A stretch of DNA of 64,000 bases from Artemia franciscana (GCF_032884065.1 NC_088868.1:11036335-11100334), one strand, 5' to 3'. Shown: positions 49,887-61,849, numbered from the stretch's first letter. A program made the numbers and translations. The notes: generated by a model from the sequence alone, not told the origin.

Positions 49887-52800
49887 CTAAAAGTCTAGGC
49901 GACCAATTTTATTAATAAAATTCATGAATAAACGACGTACATATTTCATATGCCACACCAAGTTTAGATCAAATGGGAAGCTTACTCTATAAAAAGTTAA
50001 ATTTACTTGTAATGAAAATCTAGCTCATATGTACAAGGGACAATCAAAAATGACATGATCCATAGTTTCATCTTTACCACAGACACATAAAGGGGAATCG
50101 ATTTTCTTGATTTTATATAAAAATGAATTTAATCTAGAATGACATGTAATAACTTGTGTAAGCTTAAAAGATGGGGTTGTCTTTGCCGCTGCTTTAAAAT
50201 CATTGACTGTTTTAAAAAAGTGTTTTGTCCCCGGTTTGGCTGCGATTTGGAAGGCTGGAAACCATCGAGATTAAATTATACCATGTAATTTTTTCCTATC
50301 AAAGTTAGTAAATTGGTCAGTTATATTTTCACAACTCGTAAATAATAATAATGCTTCATCTATAAAAACACTATGCATGTTTGACCTGAAATAAATGCCA
50401 GAATGCCAGTTTTCTTGAAATGGCCAATAATTTGGTCTACCTTTTTTAAAATATCTGCTCGAAGATACTTCAATTGCACGTTGATCGAGAGGAAGACATC
50501 CGGCAATAGCTGTCACTGTATCTGTTTTCGCAGATCGGAAACCTTTTGAAATGGCAATCATTGACATTCTTTGTACGGATCTTAGTGCATTTTGAATAAA
50601 TTTTTTCTTCACGCCTACTACCCATACAGGCGCGGCGTATAATATAGTGCTTTCAATGACACCTTTATATAAATTTCTTAAAGCCAGTGGTTTTAAACCC
50701 CATGTGGTTTTTGCTGCTGACATAAGTCGCAAGGAATACTGTTTAGCTGCATTAACTCTGGTAGTGACATGTTCGCTCCACGACAGCTTTCGATCCAAAA
50801 TAACACCGAGGTACCTGACTTTCTTTAATTTCTACACGGGTATTCATAAACATTAGCGTTATATCTGGTACTTTATGTTTTCTTGTGAACAACAGCATTT
50901 CTGTTTTATTTTCATCAAACTTAAGCTTATTATTGCCTGCCCATTCACAAAACCTCATAAATACTCCATTTGCCATATGAATGAGTTTCTGGGGAGTATC
51001 TGCAGAAATTGTAGCACAAATGTCATCAGCATAGGCCTGTACTGCACAATGTCTCCCGAAATTGACACGCAGTAGGTCATCTATATTAATTAAACAAAGA
51101 AAAGGGGATAAAATACCTCCTTGAGGACAGGATTTTTCTAAAGACGTATTGAAAAAATCAGAACTATTACCATACATAGCACACCTATCGCTCAAATAAC
51201 TTTCAATAATCTTAATCAACGATAAATCGAAACCTTTATCAACCAATTTATACAAAATTCCGGGGTGCCACGCGTTATCAAAAGCACCTTTAATATCAAA
51301 AAATAAACTTAATGTGTAACGCTTTGATTTTTGATCATTTTCAACTATCCATTTTCTACTACCAGTTTATCTAAAGCGTCTATTGTTGATCTATTTTTAA
51401 CAAATCCAAACTGTTCATTTGATACCCATTCACTCTCAAGGTTTGTCTCAAAAACTCTATTCAATATTATTTTCTCTAAAACTTTTCCAAGGTGTGACAA
51501 AAGGCTAATAGGCCTATACGATGAAGATATACCATCATTTGATTTTCCTCTTTTTAAAAGAACGATTACATTCGCCTCCTTCCACGCTCTTGGAAAATAC
51601 TTCAATGACAAACATGCATTATAGATTTTTAACAGCGTTGGAGATAATACTCCAAAATTTTTCTGTATGACTAAACTTACAATTCCATCCGGGCCAGGAG
51701 CTTTTAATGGTTTTAAAGACTTTATTATATCCTCTAGTGAATCTAGCGCAATAGGTTCAGGAACTCCTTCACAGAAGTCTAATTTTTCTTTCACTTCATT
51801 TCTTATATTTTTATGATAGAAACTCTCGCTTTGCAAATCATCACTCGGAAACCACTTCTTTAACAGTTCTTCGCCAGCTTCAGCATACGAAGAGGTCTGA
51901 GACCCGTCACTTTTTTGTATATGAATAGGTAATACAGGGGGAGGTTTTGAGCTACAAACTTTATGAATTGTATTCCAAGGGTCTACACCTGCCTGTTCAG
52001 CACAAAATCGTTTCCAATCATCAAATTTAGCTTTTTTGATTGCATTTCCATAATGTTTTTTTGCATCTAACAATTTCGTTTCTAATTCGGGACTTCTAAA
52101 TTTTTTGTAAGCTCTATCTGCTCTACGAAAATTTCTACGGAGTTGGGTTAGGTCATAATTCCACCATCGTTTATAATTAGAAAATTTACAATAGCTCTTT
52201 CTGGGGGTTGAACTTTCAGTGCATTTTTGTATTAAATTTGTCAGGTTGGAAACTATAACATCTATATCTTCCCGTGAACAAACGGGTAAACTGTAAATAC
52301 CATCTATATCTTGTAATAATACTGTGCTAAAAATATTCCAATCAGTCTTTTTATAATTATAGCGAACAGGGCCTGAATTATGTTGAAACTCAGCTTCTCC
52401 AAAATCGAGTGAGAACGTGATATAACTATGATCGGATAGTGAGGGGTAATCTAACACATTCCAATCACACAATTTTGACAACAGCCGAGATCCCAACACT
52501 GTGATATCTGGACTGGTACTACCAGTACGTCTATACGTAGCAACAGAAGGATTTTTTATCACGACCAAATTATTACGAACTAAAAATTGTTCCATATCTC
52601 TACCCCTTTTATCGGCATTGTTAACTTCCGACCACAAGGGGCTGCACGCATTGACGTCGGCACCAATCACTAAAGATGAACGGTTCTTCAACTTGTCAAT
52701 TGATGAAACACTGTCACAGGGGGAGGCTCCTGACGGAGGACAATAGGCAGAACACACAGTTATTTCTTTCTTGCTTCTAAAATATATCGTCACAATAACA

Positions 52801-53087
52801 CATTCATTTGAAGATAAATGGGCACAAATATCAGATTTCAGATTTTTCTTAATTAATATAGCAGCACTAAAAAACTTTTTTTCTAAATCTATTTTATCGT
52901 AGCATATATAATTAACAGGCACAGAAATAATTTTGGACTGCTTATTGACATATGGTTCTTGGATGAGTACCACATCGGGGTCCAATTCATCCATGATATT
53001 ATATAATTCTAAAAGTGCTGCATATGAATGTTGTAGATTTATCTGCAAGAACTTCAAACGGCTGGTTGTCGAAGGAGTGTTAGTCAT
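49887..53087 (-). pseudogene. LINE-A ORF2: endonuclease / reverse transcriptase
   Basis: The start ATG at 53087 overlaps the ORF1 stop (ATGACTAA). Residues 1-230 are an APE-type endonuclease: LKFLQINLQHS, VVLIQEPYV, a metal-site Asp in VIGADVNACSP, and a final SDHSYITF. The RT follows: APGPDGIVS, SYRPISLLSH, NEQFGFVKNRS, then FFDIKGAFDNAWHP (catalytic Asp), CPQGGILSPF and YADD. The C-terminal part has CVCGKDETMDHVIFDC, a typical zinc-binding tail. Lesions: a frameshift at about 51345, a second at about 50810-50830, an in-frame TAA at 50271 and a TGA near 50024; the natural stop is TAG at 49887. In intact elements this enzyme nicks DNA and copies its RNA at the nick. Confidence 0.85.
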
Positions 53088-54005
53088 AAGAATAATCTAT
53101 GCGGTTTTGCAAAATCTCTTTTAATTTTTGAGCAGTGGGACATTTTTTTATATCATAGGATGTATGGCCATCCGCTTTCAAACCCTTCACGTGACAAGAA
53201 TGGCAGTATGGACGATTTGAATCGCATGTTCCGTACTCGTGGTTCCCCATACAATAAGAACAGACAGTAGTTCCTTTACATTCGGCACTTTTATGTCCAT
53301 ATAAGCAGCACCTACCACATCTCTGCAAATATATATAATCAGTACAATCATTTATCATAAAACCGGTTTTGACACCTCTGATTTTTTATTTGATTCCTTA
53401 TCTTCGGGGAAACTTCTAGTACAACGTCGGACGAGTCTTCACTTTTTCGAAGCAACGTAATTACTTTGAAAAATTCTCCTCGACTTTCCAATTCAGCTAT
53501 AATTGCGTTGCTATTTAAAAGACAGGTTCTTACTTGTTCAATATCTTTTGAACAAGAAAGATTTCTAACTATCATTCTTGGTCTTTTCTTTATTGGTTGC
53601 TTGGGGTTATATCTGGTCAGTTCCGATTTCTCCTCAAATACTTGAACTGCTTTTTTTGCATCCTCTTGTGAGGATAATTCAAGGATTATTTTCCCATTCC
53701 TTCCAGGCATAGCATTCAAAACAGAAAAGCTTTTTCCACTATCCTGGATCTTTTTCCCCAGGTCAGAAACAATTTTTCTTACCTCACCTTTCGCAACTTT
53801 TTTTCCACGATGGTTTTGACTCGCATTACATATCAGGGGCTCAAGAATAACCGAATGCTTCTCTGGACCTTTAACAGAGCTCGCATATGAAGTGATATGC
53901 GATCTTGGTGCAATGGGTGAAGAAAAAGGAAGGGGATATGACTTGAGAAGTAGGTTTTCTTTCTCTAGCCTTAAAATTTCAGAAAGTCTGTCATTATCTC
54001 TTCGC

Positions 54006-54018
54006 AGTAATGTTGCAT
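54006..54018. repeat. 13-bp target site duplication of LINE-B, copy 1
   Basis: AGTAATGTTGCAT, identical to 54848-54860. Confidence 0.9.
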
Positions 54019-54847
54019 GATGATGATGATGATGATTTTGTTAAGTGATTAAATTTTTACAAGTATTTCACTGCTAAGTATCTACAAGCTAACACTACAA
54101 AGGAAGAAAAAAAAAAAACCATAGAATAAATGAAACTAATAAATGCTACAATCAAAGACAACAATCAGGTATAAATATCAAATATTAACATCAAACCAGT
54201 CTTCTAGTCGAATACAAAAATCTGTTCAAGCATTTCCTTAATACTTTATCAGAAATTACTGAGCCAGGACAAAATGGGAAATTAATTCCTAAAGAATGGA
54301 GTTCTAGTTCCATACCAAAACGCTGTAAGAAATAAACAGGACAAGTAAACAGGAAGTGGCTACAAGTTTCACTTTCACCACAAATGCACTCTCCGCTTCT
54401 AGCTTTTCCAATTTTACTTAAGAAATAATTTAACCGACAATGTCCTGTTATAATTTGCGTTAGCTGGTGCGTAATATTCATTTTAGAAGCAGCTATTAAA
54501 TGGTCTTTTGATGGAAAGAAATGTATTGGCCATGAACTCACTCTATTAGTGAAACCTTGATACCAATTTTCATAAAGAGCAATTTTCAGTTTACGTCTAT
54601 CTAAGGGAAAGGGAGGTGAGCTATCATCGGATTGAACATCCAAAATTTTTTTTATAATCTCATCTGTGCAAACACTGTGTGATTTTGTTCTGCTGGATAT
54701 TGGGATACCCGGTGTAGAAAATTCTGGCCAGTATTCTGGTCTACCCTTTTTTGCATAGCGCATAATTGTTAATTCTTTAGCTCTCAAATCTATTGGTAAA
54801 ACTCCTGCTAACGCTGTAAGTACGTTAGTTTGAGCGGTGCGAAAAGA
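54019..54847 (-). mobile_element. LINE-B, 5'-truncated non-LTR retrotransposon inserted in LINE-A
   Basis: 829 bp. The 3' end (54019) carries an (ATC)n tail on the minus strand; the 5' end is truncated inside the ORF2 C-terminus. A perfect 13-bp duplication flanks it. It belongs to the same broad clade as LINE-A but a different family: the C-terminal wording is similar, not identical. Confidence 0.9.
54191..54847 (-). pseudogene. LINE-B ORF2, C-terminal domain
   Basis: The frame is open from the truncation point to a stop at 54191 (about 218 codons; the first ATG is at 54787). It contains KKGRPEYWPEF, ITHQLTQIITGHCRLN and the zinc-binding tail CICGESETCSHFLFTC. The catalytic RT part is absent. 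No stops within the remaining part suggests a younger insertion than LINE-A. Confidence 0.8.
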
Positions 54848-54860
54848 AGTAATGTTGCAT
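54848..54860. repeat. 13-bp target site duplication of LINE-B, copy 2
   Basis: AGTAATGTTGCAT, identical to 54006-54018. ORF1 of LINE-A reads continuously if one copy and the insert are ignored. Confidence 0.9.
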
Positions 54861-55090
54861 TCTCTTCTATTAGAAAAGTATAAAGTTCACCGATCCTATC
54901 ACAGGCAATGGAAGCATTTCTTTTACCGCCACTGACTCTATGCTATTTGATTGCCTCTTTCAGATAGGCAAGCAATTTAGACACATTGTTTTCTTGAGTG
55001 AAAGTGATTTCATCTGGGTCAGCCATACTTCCAACGGTCGTCTCAATTTCTAAGGATAGTCATTCACATTTAAGTCATCGAGATCATTTT

Positions 55091-55786
55091 AAACCTAGTC
55101 AAATTTTACTTATTTTAACTGTTTTCTTCGAATTTGATTTGGTCTTAACGACGACGTAAGCTATAGCACTTATGGTATATCCAATTATAACGGGTTTATC
55201 CTCAGGGTTTAGATGTTCACACTTTCACGCCGAGAATGAGACTCGTTTAAATGGCATAAGAAGGCAGGAAATTATTCATTTTTATTTTATGACAGTTCAC
55301 GATGTCCAAAGATACCTATTTCGTAATTGCGAAGCTGTTGAGTCGCTATGCTTTTCAGGTTGCGAAACAAGTTGCAAAATTGCTCTCTGCGAATTTTGTT
55401 GAAATAATACAGATTTTTAGATATCTTGATATTGAGGTTTTTCTAAATTTATTATTAAATTACATTGCTATAAGATCGGCATTAACTACAATGTCATCCC
55501 CCCCCCTTTCTTTTTATGTCTTATAAGTATTTCAGGGGATAAATATGTTTTTATCTACCATTTCAGGCTAAAAGTAACAAATGTTAATTAATAATGACAG
55601 CTGAGTTGTGGAACACACCAAGTAAAAGGAAAAATTGTCTCAACATAATATGTCTGATATAGTAGTAAATCAGGCAGAACAACCAGAGGCTACAGAGAAT
55701 TCATCAATCAAAATTGCAACAGCGTTAACATTAGGCTAAGTATTTTAGCTAAAAATTTGAAAATGTTGCCAAACTGTTTTACTTAC
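55091..55786. other. No gene seen
   Basis: AT-rich, ORFs below 80 codons without features. It separates LINE-A from the exon candidate at 55787. Confidence 0.4.
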
Positions 55787-55876
55787 TTGACAAGCTTCAG
55801 AACAATAAAGATGAGCAACCAAGTGACAAATACTGCGAAAAATGACTGCTTGCCTCCCGCATACAACACACACACC
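55787..55876 (-). CDS. Candidate cysteine-rich coding exon (90 nt), MYND-like or other zinc-binding motif
   Basis: Minus strand: a strong acceptor (ctagttatttttcag), 30 open codons in phase 0, and a consensus donor (TCAA/gtaagt). The peptide starts GVCVVCGRQAV and ends HLYCSEACQ. The spacing C-x2-C-x10-C-x7-C-x3-C with Tyr before the fourth Cys resembles the first two thirds of a MYND finger, but one expected Cys is Val. The W-x2-H-x3-C part would lie in the next exon, which I did not find. MYND domains bind proline-rich partners. It could belong to the same gene as the other minus-strand exons or to a separate one. Confidence 0.45.
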
Positions 55877-57886
55877 CTGAAAAATAACTAGAATATTACT
55901 GAATTTTCATTTTAAGATTCGTTACATTCATTCATCTCATTCCAGTTCAACTTAAGATTAAAAACGACTAGGTTTCATTTTCACTGTCCATGTACTTGAA
56001 ATATATTGTTAAAGGTATATTTATAACAAATCATATAGGCGCTTCTCCATGACATTGCAAAGGGTCATAGGTGCTTCACACAGTATACATATTAAACAGT
56101 AGCGGAAATTTGGTTCAGAAACGGGATACATCACAGCGCGGGTCAAAACAATAGCTTCAGCTGCTTCTCGGCATTGTTGTCATTCAATCAGATCATAGCA
56201 AACGCAGTCATGAAGAAAGGTGTGCGAATGATGTGTCCAAAAAAGCTTCTAATAAATAGTATTGAAATTTTCGCAACTGTAATATTTATGCTGTGGTGCT
56301 TCATCACAACATTGAATTGCATTCATATTTATACTAAATTTGTTCGTGGCTTGTTCTTTATCTCTGTTTCCTAAGCTATGGTTTATTTGTAGTTTTTCTA
56401 CTCTCAATAAGAAATATTTCCTAGAAGTATCTGCTCATGTCAGTATCATGGGATTGTGTAAAAAGGGATGCTTTGAATAGATTAGGATGGAAGAGGAGCC
56501 TGTGTAGCTAGCTGCGTTGGACTTAGGCGGCTTGGTGCCGCGTTGAGTTGTTAGTAGTCGTAGTAGTATCTGCTCCGAGGTAGACATGAAATACAAGCGG
56601 ATGATTTCAAATTTTCTTGCTTCGTGGTTTCTAATCCAAATGTTTTTGTAAACATTCCTGGTTTCTAACCGCAGATAAAGTGTATGTCTATGTTTTTTCT
56701 TATGTAAAGCAGAAAAAAACACAAGGGAACCATAGATTAGGAAGAAAAGAGAAATAAAAACCAAACCGCAAAAGAAATGAAGTATAAATGTGACGAAAAT
56801 TCAATATTATGAAGGAGCACTTATATTCTTATGCAGAGTCGTAAGGGTTCCCCTATTCCAAAGGCAATTGTGTCAAGAAGCTCCTATGTAATTTTCTATA
56901 AATATACCACTAACTAGATATATCTAATATCAGAATTATTTTTCCTTTTGGATTATTTTCAGAGTTAAAAAATTTTCAAACGAGAAAAAAGTCATTATAA
57001 AAAGAATGGAAAAAGATAGAAAATAGAAAAAATTGCATTATTTTCAGACTGGAAGAGAATGTTTTTATCCTACAGGTATGTACAAACTTTCCCTGAGTAT
57101 TCTTACTGATAAAATAAGACAAACAAACCCCCCAAGAAAACACAACCAAACGAAGTCATGAAGAATCACACTAAACATAAAAATCGAGAGCAAACTATAA
57201 ATTGTTAAGGTCCATTATTTTCATTTTCCCAATATCTAAAGGCGTGTTTTCACCATTTCAATAGTTAGCAATAGTTTTTGGTATTTACAGGATTTGACAC
57301 AATTTAGAAAATGAAACGTTAATTTGTAAACAAAGATCTAAAATAGTGTTTAAAAATTCAAAATAGGTAAATAAAATGGACAATAATAACAAATTATAAA
57401 ACACAAAGTCGTTCACGACTATTTTTTAAATGAAGAACTTTACAAGGTTTTTTTTTTCAACTGTCTATCTGTTAATCTAAGGCTCAAAAATATATTTCTA
57501 ATTATCTTTTATAACGTTCGGATTTGAAAGTTAAATTTCCCTCACAACGTTCCATAACAACTTTCTTTTAGTAGAAATATATTTGTTAACAAAATTCTTC
57601 CGAACAAATTTATGTTAGGTGAAATAGAAACAACTCACAATATAGCCAATAGCATGCATAGTGAATGGGATTCCAAAATTTTTACGTAGTCTTTGAATTA
57701 GAAAAAAAATTATTAAAGATAATTTTACTAAAGGTGACTTCACCTACAGACAGAAAAGCTAAGGTGATTACGGGATCAGTAAATTAAAAGGTGGCTTCCC
57801 CAACTGACAGAAAAGTTAAGGTAATTAGAGAATGATTTTATGCCATTTTACTATTTATTTGTGATCAATTCTGTTCAATATATTCA
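55877..57886. other. Mostly unassigned sequence
   Basis: Possible intron. It contains a short LINE relic (56430-56570) and a 28-nt plus-strand segment at 57048-57075 with perfect-looking acceptor and donor but too little sequence to judge. No other feature seen. Confidence 0.4.
56430..56570 (+). pseudogene. LINE C-terminal relic
   Basis: The plus strand reads, with frame breaks, WDCVKRDALNRLGWKRSLCS and then CVGLRRLGAALS. I associate this wording with the end of the LINE family whose RT relic is at 18600-20075. Assignment is from memory of the family. Confidence 0.4.
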
Positions 57887-58002
<116 letters not shown>

Positions 58003-58477
58003 AGTTGTCTGTGTGTGTGTGTCGAGTGACGTCATGTTTGTGTTCGACTGACGTCATGTTTGTTGATTGACGAAATTACACACCGGGACATCGGGACACA
58101 AATGACGACAGGGACACCGGGACATAGGGAATATAAATGACGACCGGGACACTCAAAGAGAAAGCGACCGGGACACAAGGAATGTTCGATTAGCAATCAC
58201 CATCAATAAAGCACCGGGACACAGGGAATATAAATGACGACCAGGACACTCAAAGAGAAATTACAGACCGGGACACCGGAACACAAATGACGACCGGGAC
58301 AAAAATGACGACCGGGACACCGCGACACAGTGAATATAAATGACGACCGCGACACTCAAAGAGAAATTACAGACTGGGACACCGGGACACAAATGACGAC
58401 CGGGACACATGGAAACAACAGCAACTGGGACGCCGGGGGGCATAGAGAGATATATAAATGACGAAAGGGACACAGGG

Positions 58478-58570
58478 AATGTTCGATTAGCAATCACCAT
58501 CAACAAAGCTCAAGGGCAATAATTAGAATAATGAGGTATAGATCTGAATACAGATTGTTTTTCCCATGGA
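58478..58570 (+). pseudogene. Truncated helicase relic, H9 unit 1
   Basis: Carries the TGA stop but keeps the 5-T run found in the coding helicase, unlike H2-H8. Confidence 0.75.
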
Positions 58571-59006
58571 GGGGGGCGCGAAGCGCCCCCACCAACTAGG
58601 TGTTGGGTTGTGTGTCGACTGACGTCATGTTTGTTGATTGACGAAATTACACACCGGGACATCGGGACACAAATGACTACCGGGACACCGGGACATAGGG
58701 AATACAAATGACGACCGGGACACTCAAAGAGAAAGCGACCGGGACACAAGGAATGTTCGATTAGCAATCACCATCAACAAAGCACCGGGACACAAATGAC
58801 GACCGGGACACAGGGAATATAAATGACGACCAGGACACTCGAAGAGAAATTACAGACCGGGACACCGGAACACAAATGACGACCGGGACAAAAATGACGA
58901 CCGGGACACCGCGACACAGGGAATATAAATGACGACCAAGACACTCAAAGACATATTACAGACTGGGACACCGGGACACAAATGACGACCGGAACACAGA
59001 GAGGGA

Positions 59007-59213
59007 CACAGGGAATGTTCGATTAGCAATCACCATCAACAAAGCTCAAGGACAATCATTAGAATAATGAGGTATAGATCTGAATACAGATTGTTTTTCC
59101 CATGGACAATTATATGTTGCATGTTCAAGAGTCGGTAAACTTGACAATCTATTTATATGCACAGACAATGGGACAGCCAAGAATGTTGTACATTCGCAAG
59201 TTTTACGTAGTTA
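59007..59213 (+). pseudogene. Helicase relic, H9 unit 2
   Basis: Same state as unit 1 (TGA stop, 5-T run) and complete to the end of the gene. Confidence 0.75.
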
Positions 59214-59263
59214 AAAATATATATCTATATATATAAAAATAAGTTGTCTGTCTGTGGATCAGG

Positions 59264-59335
59264 TGACGTCATGTTTCTGTATCGACTGACGTCATGAAGT
59301 TAGTTGTCGTCATTTTTGCTATGACGGTGACGTCA
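59264..59335 (+). promoter_or_regulatory. Three TGACGTCA palindromes in the Helitron leader
   Basis: Perfect TGACGTCA at 59264-59271, 59287-59294 and 59328-59335, 50 to 115 bases before the first ATG. This is the consensus CRE/ATF site. The 5' ends of the non-autonomous copies carry it too. Binding is inferred only. Confidence 0.45.
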
Positions 59336-59378
59336 TTAAAGATATTTAAGACATATATGTTCACGTAGAAATCTATTA

Positions 59379-60236
59379 ATGTTTAAGTTTAAAATGACTG
59401 ATGAACTTACAATGGCAAAAGCCGATGAAGATGCTCAAAGAGTCTATGCCAAAAAACTTGCTGCTGATAGAGAAAGTCAGAAAAGAAAGCGTGCCGAGGA
59501 ACTACCAGAGCAACGCGAAAGCAGACTTGCTGCTAAAAGAGAAAGTGAAAAAAGAAGGCGTGCCGAGGAATCACAAAAACAGCAAGAAATCAGGCTTGCT
59601 GCTGATAGAGAAAGTAAGAAAAGAAAGCGTGCCGAGGAATCACAAGAACAGCAAGAAATCAGGCTTGCTGCTGATAGAGAAAGTAAGAGAAGAAAGCGTG
59701 CCGAGGAATCAGAGCAACCTGAAAGTTATCGCCTGGCATTCAGGTACAGCCCAGTCGATGATTATAGCTTGAGTAGATGTGTTCAAATCGGGACAATGTC
59801 TAAAATTTGTCCCTATTGCAAGGCCTTGAAATTCAATGGTGAAACAATGGGAATGTGTTGCGCCTCAGGAAAAGTTAAACTTCCTCTATTGGCTGCACCA
59901 CCAGAGCCATTGAAGACTTTCCTTACTGGAACTACGTCAGAATCTAAGCGTTTTTTGTCAAAAATCAGAAAATACAACTCATGTTTCCAAATGACGTCGT
60001 TTGGAGCCCAAATCGAAAATCCAGATCAATTTATGTCTACTTTCAAAGTAAAAGGGCAAATTTATCATAGAGCAGGGTCCCTTCTACCATTCTCAGGCGA
60101 GAATCATAAATTTTTACAATTGTACTTCATCAGTGATAGAAATTCTGAATTGAATGCACGTTGCGAAATTTCTCCAACGTTGAAAGGACAATCGTTTCCC
60201 AATTGCAACATCTTTTCCACGAAAATAATAATTTAG
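59379..60236 (+). pseudogene. Helitron protein, N-terminal part (fragment 1 of 3)
   Basis: 285 codons to the first frameshift. Residues about 25-110 are a charged repeat: a 69-bp (23-residue) unit LAADRES.KRKRAEES.EQQE-type in about three and a half copies, likely coiled coil with nuclear-localisation-like KRKR. A C-x2-C...CC cluster (ICPYCKALKF..GMCCASG, about residues 143-160) is usual before the Rep domain of Helitrons. The last about 25 residues overlap the next frame, where the true protein continues (around 60165-60190). ATG at 59379 or 59394 could start it. Confidence 0.8.
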
Positions 60237-61849
60237 TGCGTCTGTTCAAAACAGCCATCGATTTGATGACTACTGATACGCATAAAATTGTTATTTCCGC
60301 TGACAAAATGCCTCCTGGCCAACATGTGCGTAGATACAATGCTCCAACTATCGACGAAGTGGCAATCGTTATGGTCGGTGATCAGTTTTTACCTCAAGAT
60401 ATTATTCTTCATAAGCGAAACGCTCAGTTGTTAAGAATTGCTGAAACTCATCGATGCTACGATGCCCTACAATATCCTATCATTTTTTGGGATGGAGCCG
60501 ACGGCTATCACTTTAATATTAAATTGATGAATCCAGCCACTAACAAAGAAATGAATAAGAAAGGCAGTGCAATGCATTATTATTCCTATAGACTAATGAT
60601 TCGGCAGGATGAAGAAAATTGTATTTTAAAATGCCGTGAATTGTTTCACCAATTTGTCTTTGATATGTATGCTAAAATTGAATCAGAACGTTTGCTATAT
60701 ATCCGCCTGAATCAGACCAAGCTCCGCTCTGAACAATACATTCATTTGCGAGATGCAGTTATAAATGACGGTAATACCACAAACGTTGGAAGATTAACAA
60801 TTTTACCTTCGTCATATGCTGGCAGTCCCCGTCATATGCATGAATATGCTCAAGATGCTATTGCGTATGTTCGTCTCTATGGTCGTCCAGATTTATTTAT
60901 TACATTTACATGTAATCAATCTTGGGACGAAATACTGCAGCTTTTACTTCAAGGCCAATCGGCGGTTCATAGGCATGACATTACGGCCCGTGTCTTCCGG
61001 CAAAAGTTGAAATCACTGATAAACTACATAGTAAAATTTGAAGTGTTTGGGTCAGTGCGATGCTGGATGTACTCAGTGGAATGGCAAAAACGAGGTTTGC
61101 CACACGCACATATACTAATCTGGCTACATAAAAAAATTACTTCGAACGAAATTGATGATGTGATTTCCGCTGAAATACCTGATAAAAATGTCGATAAGGG
61201 GTTACATGATATTATTGTAAAAAATATGATACATGGACCTTGCGGTGCACTGAACGAAAATTCACCATGCATGGCCAAAGGAAGGTGCACAAAGCAATAT
61301 CCTCGACTTTTAGTATCAAAGACAATTACTGGCAATGATGGTTACCCACAATATAGAAGAAGATCTACTGAAGATGGCGGTAAAACAGCAATAATAAAGA
61401 AGCGTAACGGTACCACCATCGAAGTAGATAACCAGTGGGTTGTTCCATATTCCCCATTATTATCAAAAACATTTAATGCACACATAAACGTTGAATACTG
61501 TAACTCCGTAAAGGCAATCAAATACATATGTAAATACGTCAACAAAGGCAGTGACATGGCAGTTTTTGGCTTGCAGCCCGAAATCAAAGATTTCGACGAA
61601 ATCGTACAATATCAGGCTGGAAGATACATAAGCAGTAATGAAGCTGTTTGGCGAATTCTTTCATTTTCGATACATGAACGTAGTCCAGCTGTTGTTCACT
61701 TAGCGGTACATTTACAGAATGGTCAACGTGTTTATTTCACGGAAACCAACGTGCAACAAAGAGCCCTGAATCCACCAGATACAACATTAACTGCTCTTTT
61801 TTCGCTTTGCAAAAATGATTCTTTTGCAAAAAAAACTGCTGTATACTGA
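60161..61849 (+). pseudogene. Helitron Rep domain, HUH Y2 nuclease (fragment 2 of 3)
   Basis: 562 codons. The Helitron-like N region (VRRYNAPTIDEVAIVMVGDQ) leads into the Rep nuclease: FITFTCNQSW, the HUH motif in RGLPHAHILIWL (His315 and His317), and two catalytic tyrosines in IKYICKYVNKG (Tyr455 and Tyr459). In active elements these tyrosines cut and join one DNA strand at the CTAG and TC ends to start rolling-circle transfer. All key residues are present. The frame ends by a frameshift near 61830 in an A run (gcaaaaaaaac), which is a typical slip site. Confidence 0.9.

Larger units (their letters stand above)
53080..55026 (-). pseudogene. LINE-A ORF1: Gag-like protein with three zinc knuckles, split by LINE-B
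   Basis: ATG at 55026 (MADPDEITFTQENN), in-frame TAG at 54943-54945, then on to the LINE-B insertion. The frame resumes exactly after the target duplication (NATLLRRDNDRLSEILRLEK, coiled-coil-like). An RNA-binding-like middle follows, then a one-base frameshift in an A run near 53380. The end has three cysteine clusters: CGRCCLYGHKSAEC, CSYCMGNHEYGTC and CHSCHVKGLKADGHTSYDIKKC, as in R1/I/LOA-type ORF1. Its role is to package the element RNA. Confidence 0.8.
49708..55090 (-). mobile_element. LINE-A, nearly full-length two-ORF non-LTR retrotransposon (R1/LOA/I-like group)
   Basis: ORF1 (Gag-like with zinc knuckles) and ORF2 (AP endonuclease, reverse transcriptase, C-terminal CCHC) are in the standard order. 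The 3' end has AATAAA followed by a short TTCA run (49708-49720). The 5' end lies a little upstream of the ORF1 ATG at 55026 and is not sharply defined. The element is interrupted by LINE-B at 54019-54847. Several point lesions make it inactive. Confidence 0.85.
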
